Positions 47,937 to 59,818 of a stretch of 64,000 nucleotides of DNA are shown here, piece by piece. The DNA comes from Isoetes taiwanensis (Eukaryota; Streptophyta; Lycopodiopsida; Isoetales; Isoetaceae): NCBI GenBank assembly GCA_021234155.1, contig JAJEKV010000004.1, positions 29,047,305 through 29,111,304 on the forward strand, read 5' to 3'. Under the pieces are notes generated by a model that did not search any database, was not told the DNA's origin, and saw nothing but the letters and a program-made list of their open reading frames with translations. Position numbers and translations under genes: made by a program. Numbering within the stretch: the first letter of the stretch is position 1; every line of letters begins with the position of its first letter.

Positions 47937-48708
47937 ATGGCCAAATACCCCGATTCTAAGAATCCATGTTATCCCCAGTTGTTCTAGAGAAAGGGGGATT
48001 TTATAGGTATTTTTAGGGATTTTCTGGGGTATTGGAGCACTTTTTTCCTTATGTTACGCAGAAGGTCTAGACTTAGCAATTGAGATATTTTGTTGATTGA
48101 CCACAAGAGAATTGTTACAACTTGCTGAGAGCATATCCCTAAGAGCAAACTAGTGGAACAGATTGCCAGGAGCAAAGCATTGTAGATTCTGTAGGGCGAG
48201 TTTGATGGCAGAAGATATAGTTTGGTAGGCGTTTTGCCAAAAAGGAATCATCGGTATCTATGAAGAAGTGCATTTCACAAAATACTTATAACTTGAGGGC
48301 ATTTGGTAAAACTTGAATTTTTTTACAGGGATACATGTTGACCAAGGGCATTTTAAAAAATTATTAAAACTTAGGGTTATCTTGTGAAATTCGTCAAATC
48401 ATAAGGTAATTTGTAATTTTCTCCCTGTTTTTTTTAATAATTGTTCTATATTCTATTCAATATTAACTTTCAATGTGGTTTTTCCATGTCATATTTAGGC
48501 TTCCGGATTCAAGCCATCACTAACATGGATAAAATTTTTAGTTTTGCGAACACGTTTGTTTTCATATTTGAGCTTCAGATGCTTGAAACTAACCTTGAAG
48601 TTGTCTTAAATACACTCTAAGTTGACCAATAAGCTTCTGCAATCGGATGCAATCATAAATATTCTTTTTGAAGTCCGAATTGGATCCAACAAGCACTGCA
48701 ATTATAGA

Positions 48709-48737
48709 CTAGAAACATGTGCCCGGCGATGCCGGGC
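48709..48737 (-). mobile_element. Helitron 3' terminus (minus strand)
   Basis: On the minus strand: GCCCGGCatcGCCGGGC, then ACATGTTTCTAG, then T. The stem is a perfect 7 bp, the spacing is 12 nt and CTAG precedes T. It shares the stem sequence with the termini in the tandem units but not the flanks, so it is a related family. The element body would lie to the right (above 48737). I did not find its 5' TC end. Confidence 0.68.
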
Positions 48738-49944
48738 ATTAGTCATAGATGGGCGAAATGGATAGAGGTAATTAAGTGCTAAGTGGAGTGGAATGGGTAG
48801 TTGGTAGAATGTAATACATAGGATAGATTGCAATAGGATGGAATGGAATGAATAGGGAATAGGATAGCAACGAGAGCTGTTGGATAGGCATATTCACCCC
48901 TTATTCCTTAATCTACACCGTACGTAAAGTTCCTCGTTTGTGGGGTATGCAAGTACAAAATTTGCTATACTGTATAACAAGATTCGCAAAATACTATAAG
49001 ATTTCAAGCGGAATACCATATGGTGTTGATTTTGTACGTGCAAAATACAATTATGAGGGCTCTCGCTGCCCTACGTCACCCCCCGTGTGAATATGCACCC
49101 AAACCAAAGGGGGTTTAAGGGGGATTTTAATTTAAATGTGTTGGACCCAATGGTTGTGTTAATTAATGTCAATGGTAGTTATATGTTGGTTGTTAATGTC
49201 AATGGTTGTTATATGTTGGTTGTTATGTGTTGGGGGATTTAATTTTTATATGTTGAATGTTAATGGTTTGTGTTGCAAAAAAAAAATTTGGCCCCTTCGG
49301 GGCCTTAGGGACCCCCCTCCGGTGTGACAAAAATTTTAGAATTCAAACCAGAAAAAAACTAGAATTCATTTGAGGCTCTCATCACCTGTAGCTTTTGAAT
49401 TTCATCACAATAAAACAAATAGAACATAAGTACAAGTTACCATAAAGATAGAGCGGATTGATCCCATTATTCTGGAAGTCATAAAGTTTGCAACACCCAT
49501 ACACAAACATTTTTCAACTGGAATTTAACAGCAGCCTTTGGCCTCCATAGATTCTTGTGGTGAGAAACCAAAGTGGAAAACTTTTCTGCTTGTTAGCACA
49601 AGGATCTAGAAGCCTTGGAATTTGCTTAATAACTGCCTCAAAATCTAAAAATGCATGGTAATTTTTTGCAACCTTCATTCGGAATGAGCCATAAAACAAT
49701 ATCCAATAGCGCAATCCTGTATTAATCAGCTGGTAGGATGTGAAAGCCTACCAAACCCGGCCGAAAAATTGCTGTTTTAGCATAGATAACTTAACCAAAC
49801 ATATCTATGTCATACACTATCAAAAAGATCTCAGAGAGAGCTTTCCAACGCAATAAAAATCATCTCAAACAGAGCTCTGGATCAAAAGTTATGATAAGAA
49901 ATGTTATGCCAGCGGGGAAACTGCACTACATGCGCCCTTCAAGC
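48738..49944. other. Probable Helitron body, no coding seen
   Basis: Repeated TGGAATGGAATG and ATAGGATAG motifs near 48790-48870. A TTGGTTGTTAATGTCAATGG-type motif is repeated around 49160-49220. GGCCCC-TTC-GGGGCC forms a hairpin at 49290-49304 after an A-run. No rolling-circle replication initiator or helicase motif is seen. Confidence 0.4.
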
Positions 49945-50125
49945 CCTTCATGTGCCCATTATACACCACACACACAAAAAGAGGGCTTTTGTTGTGAGCC
50001 ATTGGTTGTTGACCATTATGCACCACACGCACAAAAAGAGGGCTTTTGTTGTGAGCCATTGGTTGTTGACCATTATGCACCACACAAAAAAAGGGCTTTT
50101 GTTGTGAGCCATTGATTGTTGACCA
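49945..50125. repeat. 57-bp tandem repeat, three copies
   Basis: CACCACACACACAAAAAGAG, GGCTTTTGTTGTGAGCCATT and GGTTGTTGACCATT recur three times. The third copy lacks CGCA. Confidence 0.93.
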
Positions 50126-52314
50126 TTGGAAAGAAAAAGGCTAAAATCAATGGCTCAGAAATGGTGCACTCTAGATGTACGCATTAGTACATCCATTTGA
50201 ATACATCACGAAATCATAGGAAAACCTTAGTGAAAAGCGTACAAAAACACAAAGAAAACCCCCTGTTATTATGCTACATATAGATGCAATAGAGTACATA
50301 GATTTGGGATATTTGTCATATGAGTTGAAGATGATGGTAGTGGTTTTCTAGAAATGCATAGATAAGTGAAGTGCAGTGAGCATTTTGCATCTAATTGATA
50401 GGTAGAAGATGTAGAGCATGGAAGCATGCAATAATTCTAGCAATACATGCTAGTGCAATTATACAGACTCCCATTACAGTTCCATAGGTTGAAGCTGCAA
50501 GCAAAAATGGCATTTCCAATCGAGTGATTGAGAGATAGTGCATAGGCTTGTCTGGCAAAAGTGTATATTAAATGATAGCAAAATTTGAATGAGGAGAACA
50601 ATAGGAAGACTGGTGCACATCTGCAGCAATATAGAAACATTCAAGTGTGCCATGCATGAGATGCAGCTTCAAACAACAATTCACACCAACAATTCTAACA
50701 CAACTTCCTGTAGCATGAACACACATGCACAAGAAACTAACCCTTGGCCAAGAATAAGACAGATTTGAATGGGGATTTGAACCCCACCCAGTTAAATCGG
50801 TACCACAATTCCTACAATTCTTACATATTTTTGAATCAGATGCTACAACTAGAGTCACTGCATTAAACTTGACAATGATATGAAACCCAGAAATGCTGCC
50901 AGAAACAAAAAAGAACCCACCACATCACATTAAGTTGCATTGATAATTGCACTATTCAAAGCATATCAACGATCCAAAAATAGAACCGTGTTATAGGTAA
51001 ATCACGGGCCTAGCTAATAAGCACTCATGCTGAACCTCAGAATATCAAACAGACAACAAGAAGATATGTGCAAGAACATTGAGGGGGTCAAGGCAGTGAT
51101 CAGATTCTTTCAATAAATCGCGGGCCTAGCTAATAGGCGCTCATGCTGAACCTCAAAATATCAAGCAGACAACAAGAACAACATAAACAAAAATTGTGCT
51201 GCCAATCTTAGAGCTTGCAACCATCGATTCATGCCAATCCATTCTTTGAATCTGCAAATGTGGAACAAAGGAGGCATCCATATCATCCGAATGCCCTGTG
51301 CTATAGCAAGATTTGCGGCAAGATTTGCAGAGAAGATTTCTGCATACAAATATGAAAAAAGGCCATAAGAGCTGTCTGCATCGCCAACAAATCACCCTAC
51401 TTCAGCATGCAAATCTGGCTGAGGGCCATGACCCCCTGCTTTGCCCTGCAAATCCAGTAGAGCCCTGCTTCGCCCTACGAATCCGACATGCCCATGCGCG
51501 CCGCTGGCACACGCCCATTCCTTCCATAAAAGGAGGAGGGGGAAAAAAAAAAAGGGGCCTGAACCAGTAAAAACTAGACCAGACATCTGCCTCAGTCAAT
51601 CCCTTGGCAGTATTATCCTCCCATTACTAGAATGAGCCTTTCTAGCATGGTACCCCATGTCCCATCCACATCAAAGAAACATCAGTCGGCATAAGCCATA
51701 AACTTTCTCACTATCTTTACATTTGAAGCATGTTACATTTTAAATCCCTGGAATATTAAATCAATTGCCAAATAAGCCATTTTAATGAATACTATGCCTT
51801 TAAAAGTTGAAGCCATAGTATTATAGTGTAAGAAAGTACTTATTACATAAGTTTATAATGCGTGCATTTCGCCTTTCTCATTTTAAATGCACAGCCATGT
51901 TCATAATATCAAAAACAACCTTTTCAATTAATATTCGTGCTTCATATTTGGCTCCCATCCATCATGCATCCTTGTCTAAAAATTCATAAAGCTTACCACA
52001 AACTATAGAGTATAGCACACTATCATTCAGTGTACTTAAAACAATTTAAGACCTATCCATAGTTGCACAAAGACTTCAAGTAGCAAATCTCTGGCCTGTT
52101 TCTCTTCAAATTCTCCATATTCCTTCGAGCCAAAAAAAAAAAAAACCTTTTGAAAGCATAAGACACAATGAGAGGAGAGTCCGGTACCTGCAGCCACTCA
52201 ATACATGATTAGCATTATGATGGTAAACGTGCAAGGGCCAAAAGGTACATTGGGACTCTCAGCTTATCACTGATTAGCCATTGTGTCTTTTATGAAATCA
52301 AGTTACCAAGCAGT
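50126..52314. other. No recognised gene; one direct duplication
   Basis: CGGGCCTAGCTAATA, CTCATGCTGAACCTCA and CAGACAACAAGAA occur together at about 51006-51060 and 51121-51178. Frames in the GC-richer patch at 51410-51560 are short and unassigned. Confidence 0.5.
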
Positions 52315-52881
52315 CTAGATCAATCTATTGAAGAAGATTATGGATGTTAAGTCTAGATTTAAAAGTTTATTTCGAGAATAAACCATGGAATTACAGCAAG
52401 CTACCTTTAATCTAACAAGGAGATAGCAGTAAAACAAGTTACAGTGTGTATTTAAAAGCCATCTTATTAGAACCTGGTTAGTAGTGCTTCCCAAATCACC
52501 AACAGTTGCATGATATGGAGTGATTGGAGGAGTTGTGTCCTGAGTGATCAGAGGTAAGCCTATTGCAGCTTCTTGGCTTCCTATAATGGCAGCAGTACTA
52601 GGTAGATTCAGAGCAGAGCTACCTTCTCCTTCAGCAATCTTTGGGATCTTTTTTGTGGGCTTATGAAAATCATAGAGACTTCTCCTCTTATCTGCCTTAC
52701 TTTGTTCTGCTTCCATCCTGATCAGTGTGGCCTTGTTGAAGCCCTTCTTTCTGCCCATCAACATGAGGCAGCCCAAGCTTCCTTCGTATGTGAGAATGGC
52801 ATGAAGCTTGAGGGAGGAGGAGAAGAAACAATCTATAATACAATTGTATATGTGCATGGATTCTGAAAACTTAATTAGCAT
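52315..52881 (-). CDS. Unrecognised open frame, possible gene remnant
   Basis: A 188-codon minus-strand frame, one of the longest in the window. Its middle (GRKKGFNKATLIRMEAEQSK, then ADKRRSLYDFHKPTKKIPK) is basic and protein-like, followed by a Ser/Thr/Pro-rich stretch. The ends look like translated AT-rich DNA, so at most the central 100 codons may be coding. I recognise no domain. No start context or neighbouring exon supports it. It may be chance or an exon of a captured gene. Confidence 0.22.
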   Translation of the reverse strand: MLIKFSESMHIYNCIIDCFFSSSLKLHAILTYEGSLGCLMLMGRKKGFNKATLIRMEAEQSKADKRRSLYDFHKPTKKIPKIAEGEGSSALNLPSTAAIIGSQEAAIGLPLITQDTTPPITPYHATVGDLGSTTNQVLIRWLLNTHCNLFYCYLLVRLKVACCNSMVYSRNKLLNLDLTSIIFFNRLI

Positions 52882-53072
52882 AAGATAAACCTATTCAGGA
52901 TGAGTTGGCCCTAGTCGTATGTCAATTAGCAGAGTCCAGCCATGATCTGTTATGAGCACATCGGCCGCCATCGTGAGCTACCAAGCCGGATTCCAACCCG
53001 AATTTTTTCTTTTTTTATCATTGGTATTTTCTTTTAGGTTAAGTCCAGAATATATACGAAATACACCCTCTT

Positions 53073-53197
53073 AAAACAAGGTGCTGCGCACGGAGGGTTG
53101 CCCTCCGTGTCTCGAGGGTGAAGTGGCTTACATCATACTTCAAAGTCATGTTTTCACAATCAATCAGAATTGCTACTTTAAACAATACAATACTTGA
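53073..53197 (-). repeat. R2 dispersed repeat, copy 4 (inverted)
   Basis: Reverse-strand copy. Read on the minus strand: GTATTGTATTGTTTAAAGTA, GCAATTCTGATTGATTGTG, AGTATGATG-AAGCCACTTC, the perfect hairpin ACGGAGGGcaaCCCTCCGT, GCGCAGCACCTTG and TTTT. It spans the same left and right limits as copy 2. Confidence 0.9.
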
Positions 53198-54835
53198 TAC
53201 CTTGACTTTATGAACAACCCAAAAATCCCCATCTCCATGGCTAAATCAAGATCCCTCCTTCTGCCTCTCCCTCCCTCCCTCTCTCAGCACTCTCCCTTAA
53301 TGCACACTGCATAGTTCATATCTTCTCCCCTAATACACAATGTGTACGTGCATATTAGGTGTGTGTTGCATACGTGCAATGGTGTGGTATAAACATGTAT
53401 ATATACCACACCATATATGAACATGTATACGGTCTACTATACCACCCCAACACACACCATACTAGAAGAATCCTTGCCATTATCATCCGCTCCATCATCT
53501 GCCGTCATAATGGTGATTTTGGATGGATTATTTTTGATTTGCTACTATGTCACTCTCTGCATGAAAATGATCATATCATTGCACATGGTACTGCTATTGG
53601 AGAAAAATAGCCATAGCGAGAAAACCAAGATCTAGCAGATCAAAACAAGGATTTTAACAAGAATTTCACCCTTGATCCCTAAAATCATTATTCTAGATTT
53701 GGAAAGACCAGAGTTCTATTGTTATTCCATACATCAACGTTGGAGCACATACAATATCTTATGCAACTCAATGTCTCAATCTCAACCATTTAAGGTGATT
53801 ACAAGAGAAATGACAAACAAAGTTTTTTTACTTAACACTTGTCAGTAGAGGATGCTACTTGAGTATTGAAATTAGCAAGAACACAATTTTGAAAGGTAAA
53901 AAGCAAGAAGGCATTGGTTGTTGAGGCGCACGATATTTTTTTAGGTGACTATCTTTGTCATCAGCATTTCCATTTATTTATTGATTAGTTAGATGCCTAG
54001 TTTCATGTCTTAATTTTAGAATGCAGCAATTAAAAGTAGACATCAAAGCTCTGTTCAATATAAATAGTCAAGGTCCTCAAGATATCAGGCTAAAGTATAA
54101 GAAGTCAAAGTACATTTACAGTACAAAGTACCGAGTGGTAGTTATTGAAGTCAACCTATCTAAAGTACTCAAGCTGATACTGCAAAAATTGGGTCAGAAG
54201 GAATATATGTCAAGAAAGGAAAAATGTTCAATAAATTCGGGAGTGAAGTAATAGCATGTGTCCAATCCCAAGTTCAAGAGCTAAGCAATTTGTATATTGC
54301 CATTAAATGTTATCGAGTACTGTATATATCTGCTATACCTCTGTGATAATAGTAAGATTTCTTATAAGATAAGAATTGTTCTTCTGCCATCTTCATATTA
54401 TTAATCTCCATGAACTAGAATAATGTAACCATCCTATAAGTTGCTCTGCAGAATCTTGTTGCCTAAGCAATTTCATTCTGTGGCAATTCATGCAATTTTT
54501 CAAGGAGTTTACCTCTGGCTTTTCTAGTTCAATAACTGTCATCATCTTGCACATTATCAATGATATTCACATTATCTACCATGATTTTACCTTGATAAAA
54601 TCTAGCCAAGGAGGAATTGGGACGAAAAAAGCGAGAACAATCTGGCCAAAGACTTGAAGAGTCGGTTTGAGGAATATTTTGAGGTCGGCAGGGGCAAAAG
54701 ATATAAAATTGAGCTCGATGATGAGGAACGTAAGCTTGGCTATGGCAGAAACCACGATACAATAAGATTAAGGCATTTTAATAAATCTCAAAAATATCAG
54801 GGTATTTTGACAAATAACTAAAAGTATAGGGCCAT
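53198..54835. other. No recognised gene
   Basis: Includes a CCCTCCCTCCCTCTCTC pyrimidine run near 53268 and palindromic GTATATATACCACACC / GGTGTGGTATAAAC motifs near 53380-53412. Short frames only. Confidence 0.4.
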
Positions 54836-55080
54836 TTTTGGGTTGCCCCTAGGCGGGCAAACCCTTGTTTATGTGGGCTTTTGGCATATCCTAGGTATAT
54901 GCTGGAATATCCCTAGGATATGCTGGTGACTGCTCAAAACTTATGATTGGCTGTAAACTCTCGGTCACTTCTGTTGGTGGGCAGTCGCTCTTGAACCGGC
55001 TAACCGGAGAGGTCTTTTTTTTTCGTGCACTCTCGACGCTCAGATGAGCACGAATTTGATGAATCCGAGTACCATGTTGG
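54836..55080 (+). repeat. R1 dispersed repeat, copy e (fullest)
   Basis: TTTTTGGGTTGCCCC, GGGCAAACCC, CATATCCTAGGTATAT/ATATCCCTAGGATATG, GACTGCTCAAAACTTATG, GTAAACTCTCGGTCACTT, CCGGCTAACCGG, then TTTGATGAATCCGAGTACCA. It shares its far right end with copy d, which helps set the limits of the family at about 220-245 bp. Confidence 0.9.
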
Positions 55081-55085
55081 TTCGA

Positions 55086-55436
55086 CTACCCTGGCATTTG
55101 GCGTGCTCTGTAGGTTTTGTTCAGTCTGTAGATCTTCAGTCTGTATCCTGCGGAGATGCGATTTATATATTGCACTGAATTTTTAAGCTGCACTACATCT
55201 GAACTTGACAGCACGAAGGAGGAGAATTTATTACTCCATAAGTGATGTGGCTGCAATGCTTCATCTTCAAGATTTTGGATTAGAATAGCTCGGCAAGTTT
55301 TTTGACTGAGATCTACATTTTTATTATGCACTTTAGATATTTCCAAGGATTTTGAGTTCAGATCATTTTGTAACCTATGAATCTTCTCATCAAGGATGGT
55401 ATGTTCTTCGACAGTTTTGCATTTGTGGCGTTCCAC
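55086..55436 (-). CDS. Unrecognised open frame, possible coiled-coil remnant
   Basis: A 116-codon minus-strand frame starting right after R1 copy e. The first half (EEHTILDEKIHRLQNDLNSK, then SLEISKVHNKNVDLSQK) has heptad-like hydrophobic spacing, as in a coiled coil. No family is recognised and there is no splice context I can defend. It could be a captured exon or chance. Confidence 0.22.
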   Translation of the reverse strand: MERHKCKTVEEHTILDEKIHRLQNDLNSKSLEISKVHNKNVDLSQKTCRAILIQNLEDEALQPHHLWSNKFSSFVLSSSDVVQLKNSVQYINRISAGYRLKIYRLNKTYRARQMPG

Positions 55437-55592
55437 CAGGTCGAACCTGATGCCTTAGGATAGGGATTAAGTTTCATCTCTGTCGTTTCTTTTGGAAGCA
55501 ACGGCTATGGTGATGTTTTATTGAATGGTTATGGAAGAACTGGTTTATGCAATTTACAGATTTCCATGAATAATGTGGTCTATATTTTGCAG

Positions 55593-55683
55593 GTGGTTTT
55601 CTATGAGCAAGACTGGAATCCACGAGCTGATAAGCAAGCGTCACAAAGGGCACATCTTAATCACCCAATGCACGATTGAGGAG
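55593..55683 (+). pseudogene. SNF2-type chromatin helicase exon fragment (CHR10/CHD1L-like)
   Basis: SNF2 ATPases slide or restructure nucleosomes. After an acceptor (ATATTTTGCAG) the frame reads VVFYEQDWNPRADKQASQRA, the helicase motif V-VI region of the second RecA lobe, in which family members continue RAHRIGQ. Here RAH is followed by LNHPMHD and a stop, so the IGQ part is missing. A shifted frame gives TIEE before the donor GTATGT at 55684, matching the family's IEE. One damaged exon with splice signals remains, on the plus strand like the other host fragments. Neighbouring exons are not seen. Confidence 0.72.
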
Positions 55684-56035
55684 GTATGTCATGCGAATAT
55701 TCTCAGTTAGTAAAAGTTGCCAGCTATCAGTTTAGACCTTTCTAACATTACTATTTGACACCAGACTACAGATTCTGTGTCCTGGTTTAGATGGAATCGG
55801 AGGTGAAGAGATTGTACAGGGAGCTGTTGAGTGAAAAGCAGCACTGCTGGAATGCTGGTCTCAACATTTGCCATTCTTCTGTTCTGCTGCAAGTTAAGGT
55901 ACCAGGGGCATTTCTGTGCTTGATTCAGGCAGGGTTTCTTCTTGAGCAAGACTTGTGAAGCCTATAAAAATAAATGGACTGTCAATACGTCAATCATTTT
56001 GTTTGTCATTCTTACTTCGGCCAATTCCCCCTTTT

Positions 56036-57634
56036 TGTGACGCTCCCAGAATATATACGACCCGCGGACGTATACATACGGGGACTTTCCCCTCCCATGG
56101 CAATCATCTCACCATGAGCAGGGCCCTCCGTCTATTTCGGGCCATCTATGAAATGAGGCCCGAAAGAAGGACACGAAGGGGTCATTCGGCCCACGCCTTC
56201 AATGGGACTCCTACGTCGCGGAAGCATGAATACAAGGGTTAGCACACAGCATGAATATACATAAATAACCACCACGAAGGGTGGCGAATCCATCTAATAT
56301 ACCAACGGCATAGAATATGCATCTAATCCTAGGAAAACACCCAGAACCCAGGTTCTACCCCGGCTCAGACTCCCGTGAGGATCGACCGACTGGGCCTCAA
56401 GGGATCAGCCAGACCGAAGTCTTGGCATGGCGTTGGCGGCATAGAGCATTGGCTAGGGTTGTCCACTCCATCCGCCCCTCCCGTGCACACTTTGCGGATG
56501 GGTCGATTCATGCTATGGCTTTGCTATAGCCTTAGGAGACGCATAAACTCGGGGGTATCACCCTCGAGCCTACTCGTGTTCATGGCCGCTGGTCCGATGA
56601 GGCAGGTCGGGAGGCGCCCCTTCCGTAATCACAGTGGTTCCATGGGTGAGCTAGAGAATACGTGCGCATCGGCGACCCCGCATCCGTGCAGGCTTACTCA
56701 CCCTAAATCTACTCAAAGTGCATGGTGCTCCATACGGATCACACCCCTACACCCAGGGAGTGTCAGACCCATACCCGGCCCTCAACGTGACCGGCCATCG
56801 TGCCTAGCCCTCCAGCAGGAGTCTCGGGAGCCTTGTATGCTCATGCAAGACCCCACCCCTCATGTCACCACTTGTGTTCCTTTGTCCGGTGCTAAGCCGC
56901 GGACCATAGCATCTAGGACCCGGTGGGTTCTTGTGCTGAGCCGCATTTAATGGGACTCTGCATGAGCTATCTAGGAGCATACTACAATACACGGTTCGGG
57001 AGGTCTCTACCCCGTTCCAGTCGGATTAAACAAAGAGCTAACAATCCATCTTTTCGGAGTAGAAACCAGAATTGAATATAAAGAGAACTTGTTTGTACAA
57101 TCAAGGGTTAGTTTCTATGATTGATTCACAAAGAGAACGAGAGAGAGACAGACACAACCAAATGTTAACTAGAATTCACATAGCCACCTACCTGAATTAC
57201 GGGCTGGACTCGCTTTCCATGGGGCCTCCATCTTCTCGGGAGTTGAGAATTCATTTGTTACTTCACGGGACGACTGTTATGGTGATCTTACGCAAGTGTC
57301 GATGGCGCCCAGCTCCCCGGCCTTCCTTGGTCGATCTTCGTGGAGTCAATCCCGGGGATAGGGGTCAAGTTGGCATCCAAACTTGGCAATCCCCATCTTT
57401 GCCCAATCGATTGGGGCGGTGGCGCCTTCCCAAATGGTAATTAGCCTAATTTCCCGGGTTATAGGTTATTATTATTAATGTGTTAAATTAGCATAGCTAA
57501 TTTAATCCTTTTAAGGTAACCCCTAGGTTGCAATTAAGTTCCCATACCCCATGGTAGCGTACCTTTAGGGAGTGACGTGCTTGTATTTGTGCGTGTCCCG
57601 TATAGTAGACCGTATAAATACGTGGAACGCCACA
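56036..57634 (-). repeat. 3' LTR of Ty3/gypsy element B
   Basis: The plus strand starts TGTGACGCTCCC and ends ACGCCACA, so on the minus strand the LTR runs TGTGGCGTTCC to GAGCGTCACA (1599 bp). Its last part closely matches the LTR of element A (GGGCCGAATGACCCCTTCGT and more), so A and B belong to one lineage. The partner 5' LTR should lie beyond 64000. Confidence 0.9.
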
Positions 57635-57647
57635 TTCTCCCCTCCTT
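57635..57647 (-). other. Polypurine tract of element B
   Basis: On the minus strand AAGGAGGGGAGAA directly precedes the LTR, equivalent to AAGGTGGGGAGAA in element A. Confidence 0.85.
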
Positions 57648-58169
57648 AAAAATAATCTTTGTCCCTCAGCATTGGGGTTAGCTAATTGAATACATATCGT
57701 AAAAAGCAATGAATTAGAAAATGAAGTTAAGAATATAACATTAATACGTTGAAATTATAGTAATTCGGACAGTAATACATTGAAGTTAAAATATCAAAGT
57801 ACAAGCACCAGGGTGCCCGATACAAACTTATGATCAAGGGAGTTTAGGACCGAAGTCCCATTTAAAACATTCGACGACAAAGAAAAATCACACATGTAGA
57901 CAAAACCAATACGGGAAAAGTTGGGTCATCGGCAACCCTCTATACAAAGGCGGTGGCGACTTGTTCTTTGCTTTGCACACAACCATATACCCGTAGGTTA
58001 ATAATATGATTAAGTTGTGGTTGAAGGGACCACCCCCTACAAATAAAAGAAAAAAAAATATCTAGAAGGGAATCTATCATGTGTACGGCTTGCAATTCAT
58101 TGTGGCATAAGGAATGGTGGAGTTCCCCGTTTAGCCGGAATGAACGCAGTTTATTTACTAGATGCCTTT
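57648..58169 (-). other. 3' untranslated interior of element B
   Basis: Lies between the end of pol and the polypurine tract. It contains CCCCAATGCTGAGGGACAAA next to the tract, also found (with one base lost) before the embedded tract at 10746. No gene is seen. Confidence 0.7.
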
Positions 58170-58709
58170 CTAGCAATTCGCGGTCATGTCAACATCAACA
58201 ATACACCACATCCTAGAGAACACGAAGGTGATCTCATCATCGGTTATTATTATCATATACGATGCGTCTACCCCTCTAAAACATGATTCTCGGTCAATCA
58301 AGCCTTCAAGCTTACCGCCGGGAGCGGGGTTGATAGCATCGTTGATGGTGCGGCCTTGAGATTCCCGCATGAAGTCCGGATAGTGCTTCTCAAGGTCTAT
58401 CTTCATTACCCAGGTAGCATCTTCAACTGGTAAGTGCTTCCACTTGACCAAGTATTGCAACATTTGAGTCCTTCTGGTCTGTTTGTAAGCTCGATCAAGA
58501 AGAGCTTCGGGCACTATTTCCAGCTGCTCTTCAGTCATTTCTAGGAGGGTAGGGGTATCCAAAACCTCCTCTGGATCAGGGGTGTGTTGCTTCAGAAGAC
58601 TCACGTGAAAGACCTTGTGGATTTTCAAGCGGGGTGGCAAGTCCAAGCGATATGCCTGTTCTCCCATGCGTTCAGTAATCATGAACGGCCCAGCCCATCT
58701 GGGTGCCAA
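58170..58709 (-). pseudogene. Element B integrase C-terminus with chromodomain
   Basis: The minus-strand frame begins APRWAGPFMITERMGEQAYR, the GPF/Y-type integrase tail, continues LPPRLKIHKVFHVSLLKQH, then a chromodomain-like segment, LQYLVKWKHLPVEDATWV, near 58430. Chromodomains on integrase tails define chromoviruses and are thought to steer insertion to chromatin marks. This is the longest surviving frame of the element (179 codons); the last part past SQGRT is probably beyond the true stop. Confidence 0.88.
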
Positions 58710-59059
58710 CTTCTTCTGATTACCAATTTTAAGCTTGGCTTGTTTTACTTTGATCTTAAGCCAAACCGGCTTCGCCCACGGAAGATTAGGTGGGGTTGGT
58801 GCTTATCCGCTAGACTCTCCTCGGCATTGCGTGCGGCCAATAAGTAACCCGAACTTCTTCCACCAAGGCACTGCATTTCTAAAAGGAGTTGTTGAGAGAC
58901 CTCCACTTTAGAAGCAGGGATTATGCCACGCGTGTCGGAGTAAGACATTGATAGCCATAATTTATCATGAAGGAGACATTCTAGAAGACTCTCGCTTTGT
59001 ATGCTTGTTAGGCGAATTCCACCAAGTAAATATAATCCGCCCATTGTGATTTGTTTACT

Positions 59060-59818
59060 CCATACATAGCTTCTTAGCATATCTTCGATAATACGATTGA
59101 CACGTTTTGTTTGACCATCTGTCGAGGATGGTAGGTCACGTACTCATGGCAAGCTTGGTGCGGATGGTGGCGAAGAAATCCTTCGAATGCACCGACAAAC
59201 TTAGGATCCCTATCCGATACAATTACTCGGCATCCATCGTGCAACCTGAAAATTTCCTTTGCAAAGAGCAAGGCGGTGTCGGCGGTGTCCGGTGGTGCGA
59301 CATGGCGGGAAGTGAGCCATCTTTGATAATTTGTCGACCCACGACCATTAAGGCATCATACCCACGGAAAGTGCGTGGAAGCCCCACAATGAAATCCATG
59401 GTTATGACTTTCCACTTGGCGTTGGGCACATCCAAAGGTTGCAACCCGGGAACTTCGTAATTGCTTTCGGCCTTGGTTTGGCGACAAACCCGACTTTCGT
59501 TTGATGTACCTAGCAATATCCTTCTTCATGGAAGGCCAAAAATAGCTGGAGCGGATCTTAAAGTAAGTTTTCATAAAACCCGCATGTCTGCTATATAGGG
59601 CTTTTGTGTGTATCATGGAGAATCAGCTTTCGCACCCCGAAGTCATTTGGAACACACAACTTATCTTTGTAATATAATAAATGGCCCTCCTTCTTATATG
59701 AGCGGAATGCTTCACGTTCTCTATCCAGTCTGCAGGCTTCCTTACCCAAACTTTCCCAAATATTACGAATTAGGGATCGGTGGCCAAGGTGCGTTTCTAT
59801 TTGCTTCCCAAACTTCAT
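59060..59818 (-). pseudogene. Element B integrase zinc-binding and core regions
   Basis: In minus-strand order: HAGFMKTYFKIRSSYFWPSM and KKDIARYIKR (zinc-binding region, about 59590), CRQTKAESNYEVPGLQPLDV, WKVITMDFIVGLPRTFRGYD with the first catalytic Asp (about 59390), then VIVSDRDPKFVGAFE (second Asp, about 59210) and YHPRQM where intact elements read YHPQTDGQ. The pieces lie in different frames, so several indels have accumulated. The enzyme is not functional. Confidence 0.85.

Noticed and set aside
49290-49304. GGCCCC-TTC-GGGGCC hairpin as a third Helitron end
   Set aside because: The following bases do not give CTRR before T at 10-12 nt on either strand.
56375-56950. 191-codon plus-strand frame in the element-B LTR
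   Set aside because: It lies antisense within an LTR, shows no domain, and the equivalent frame is broken in both LTRs of element A.
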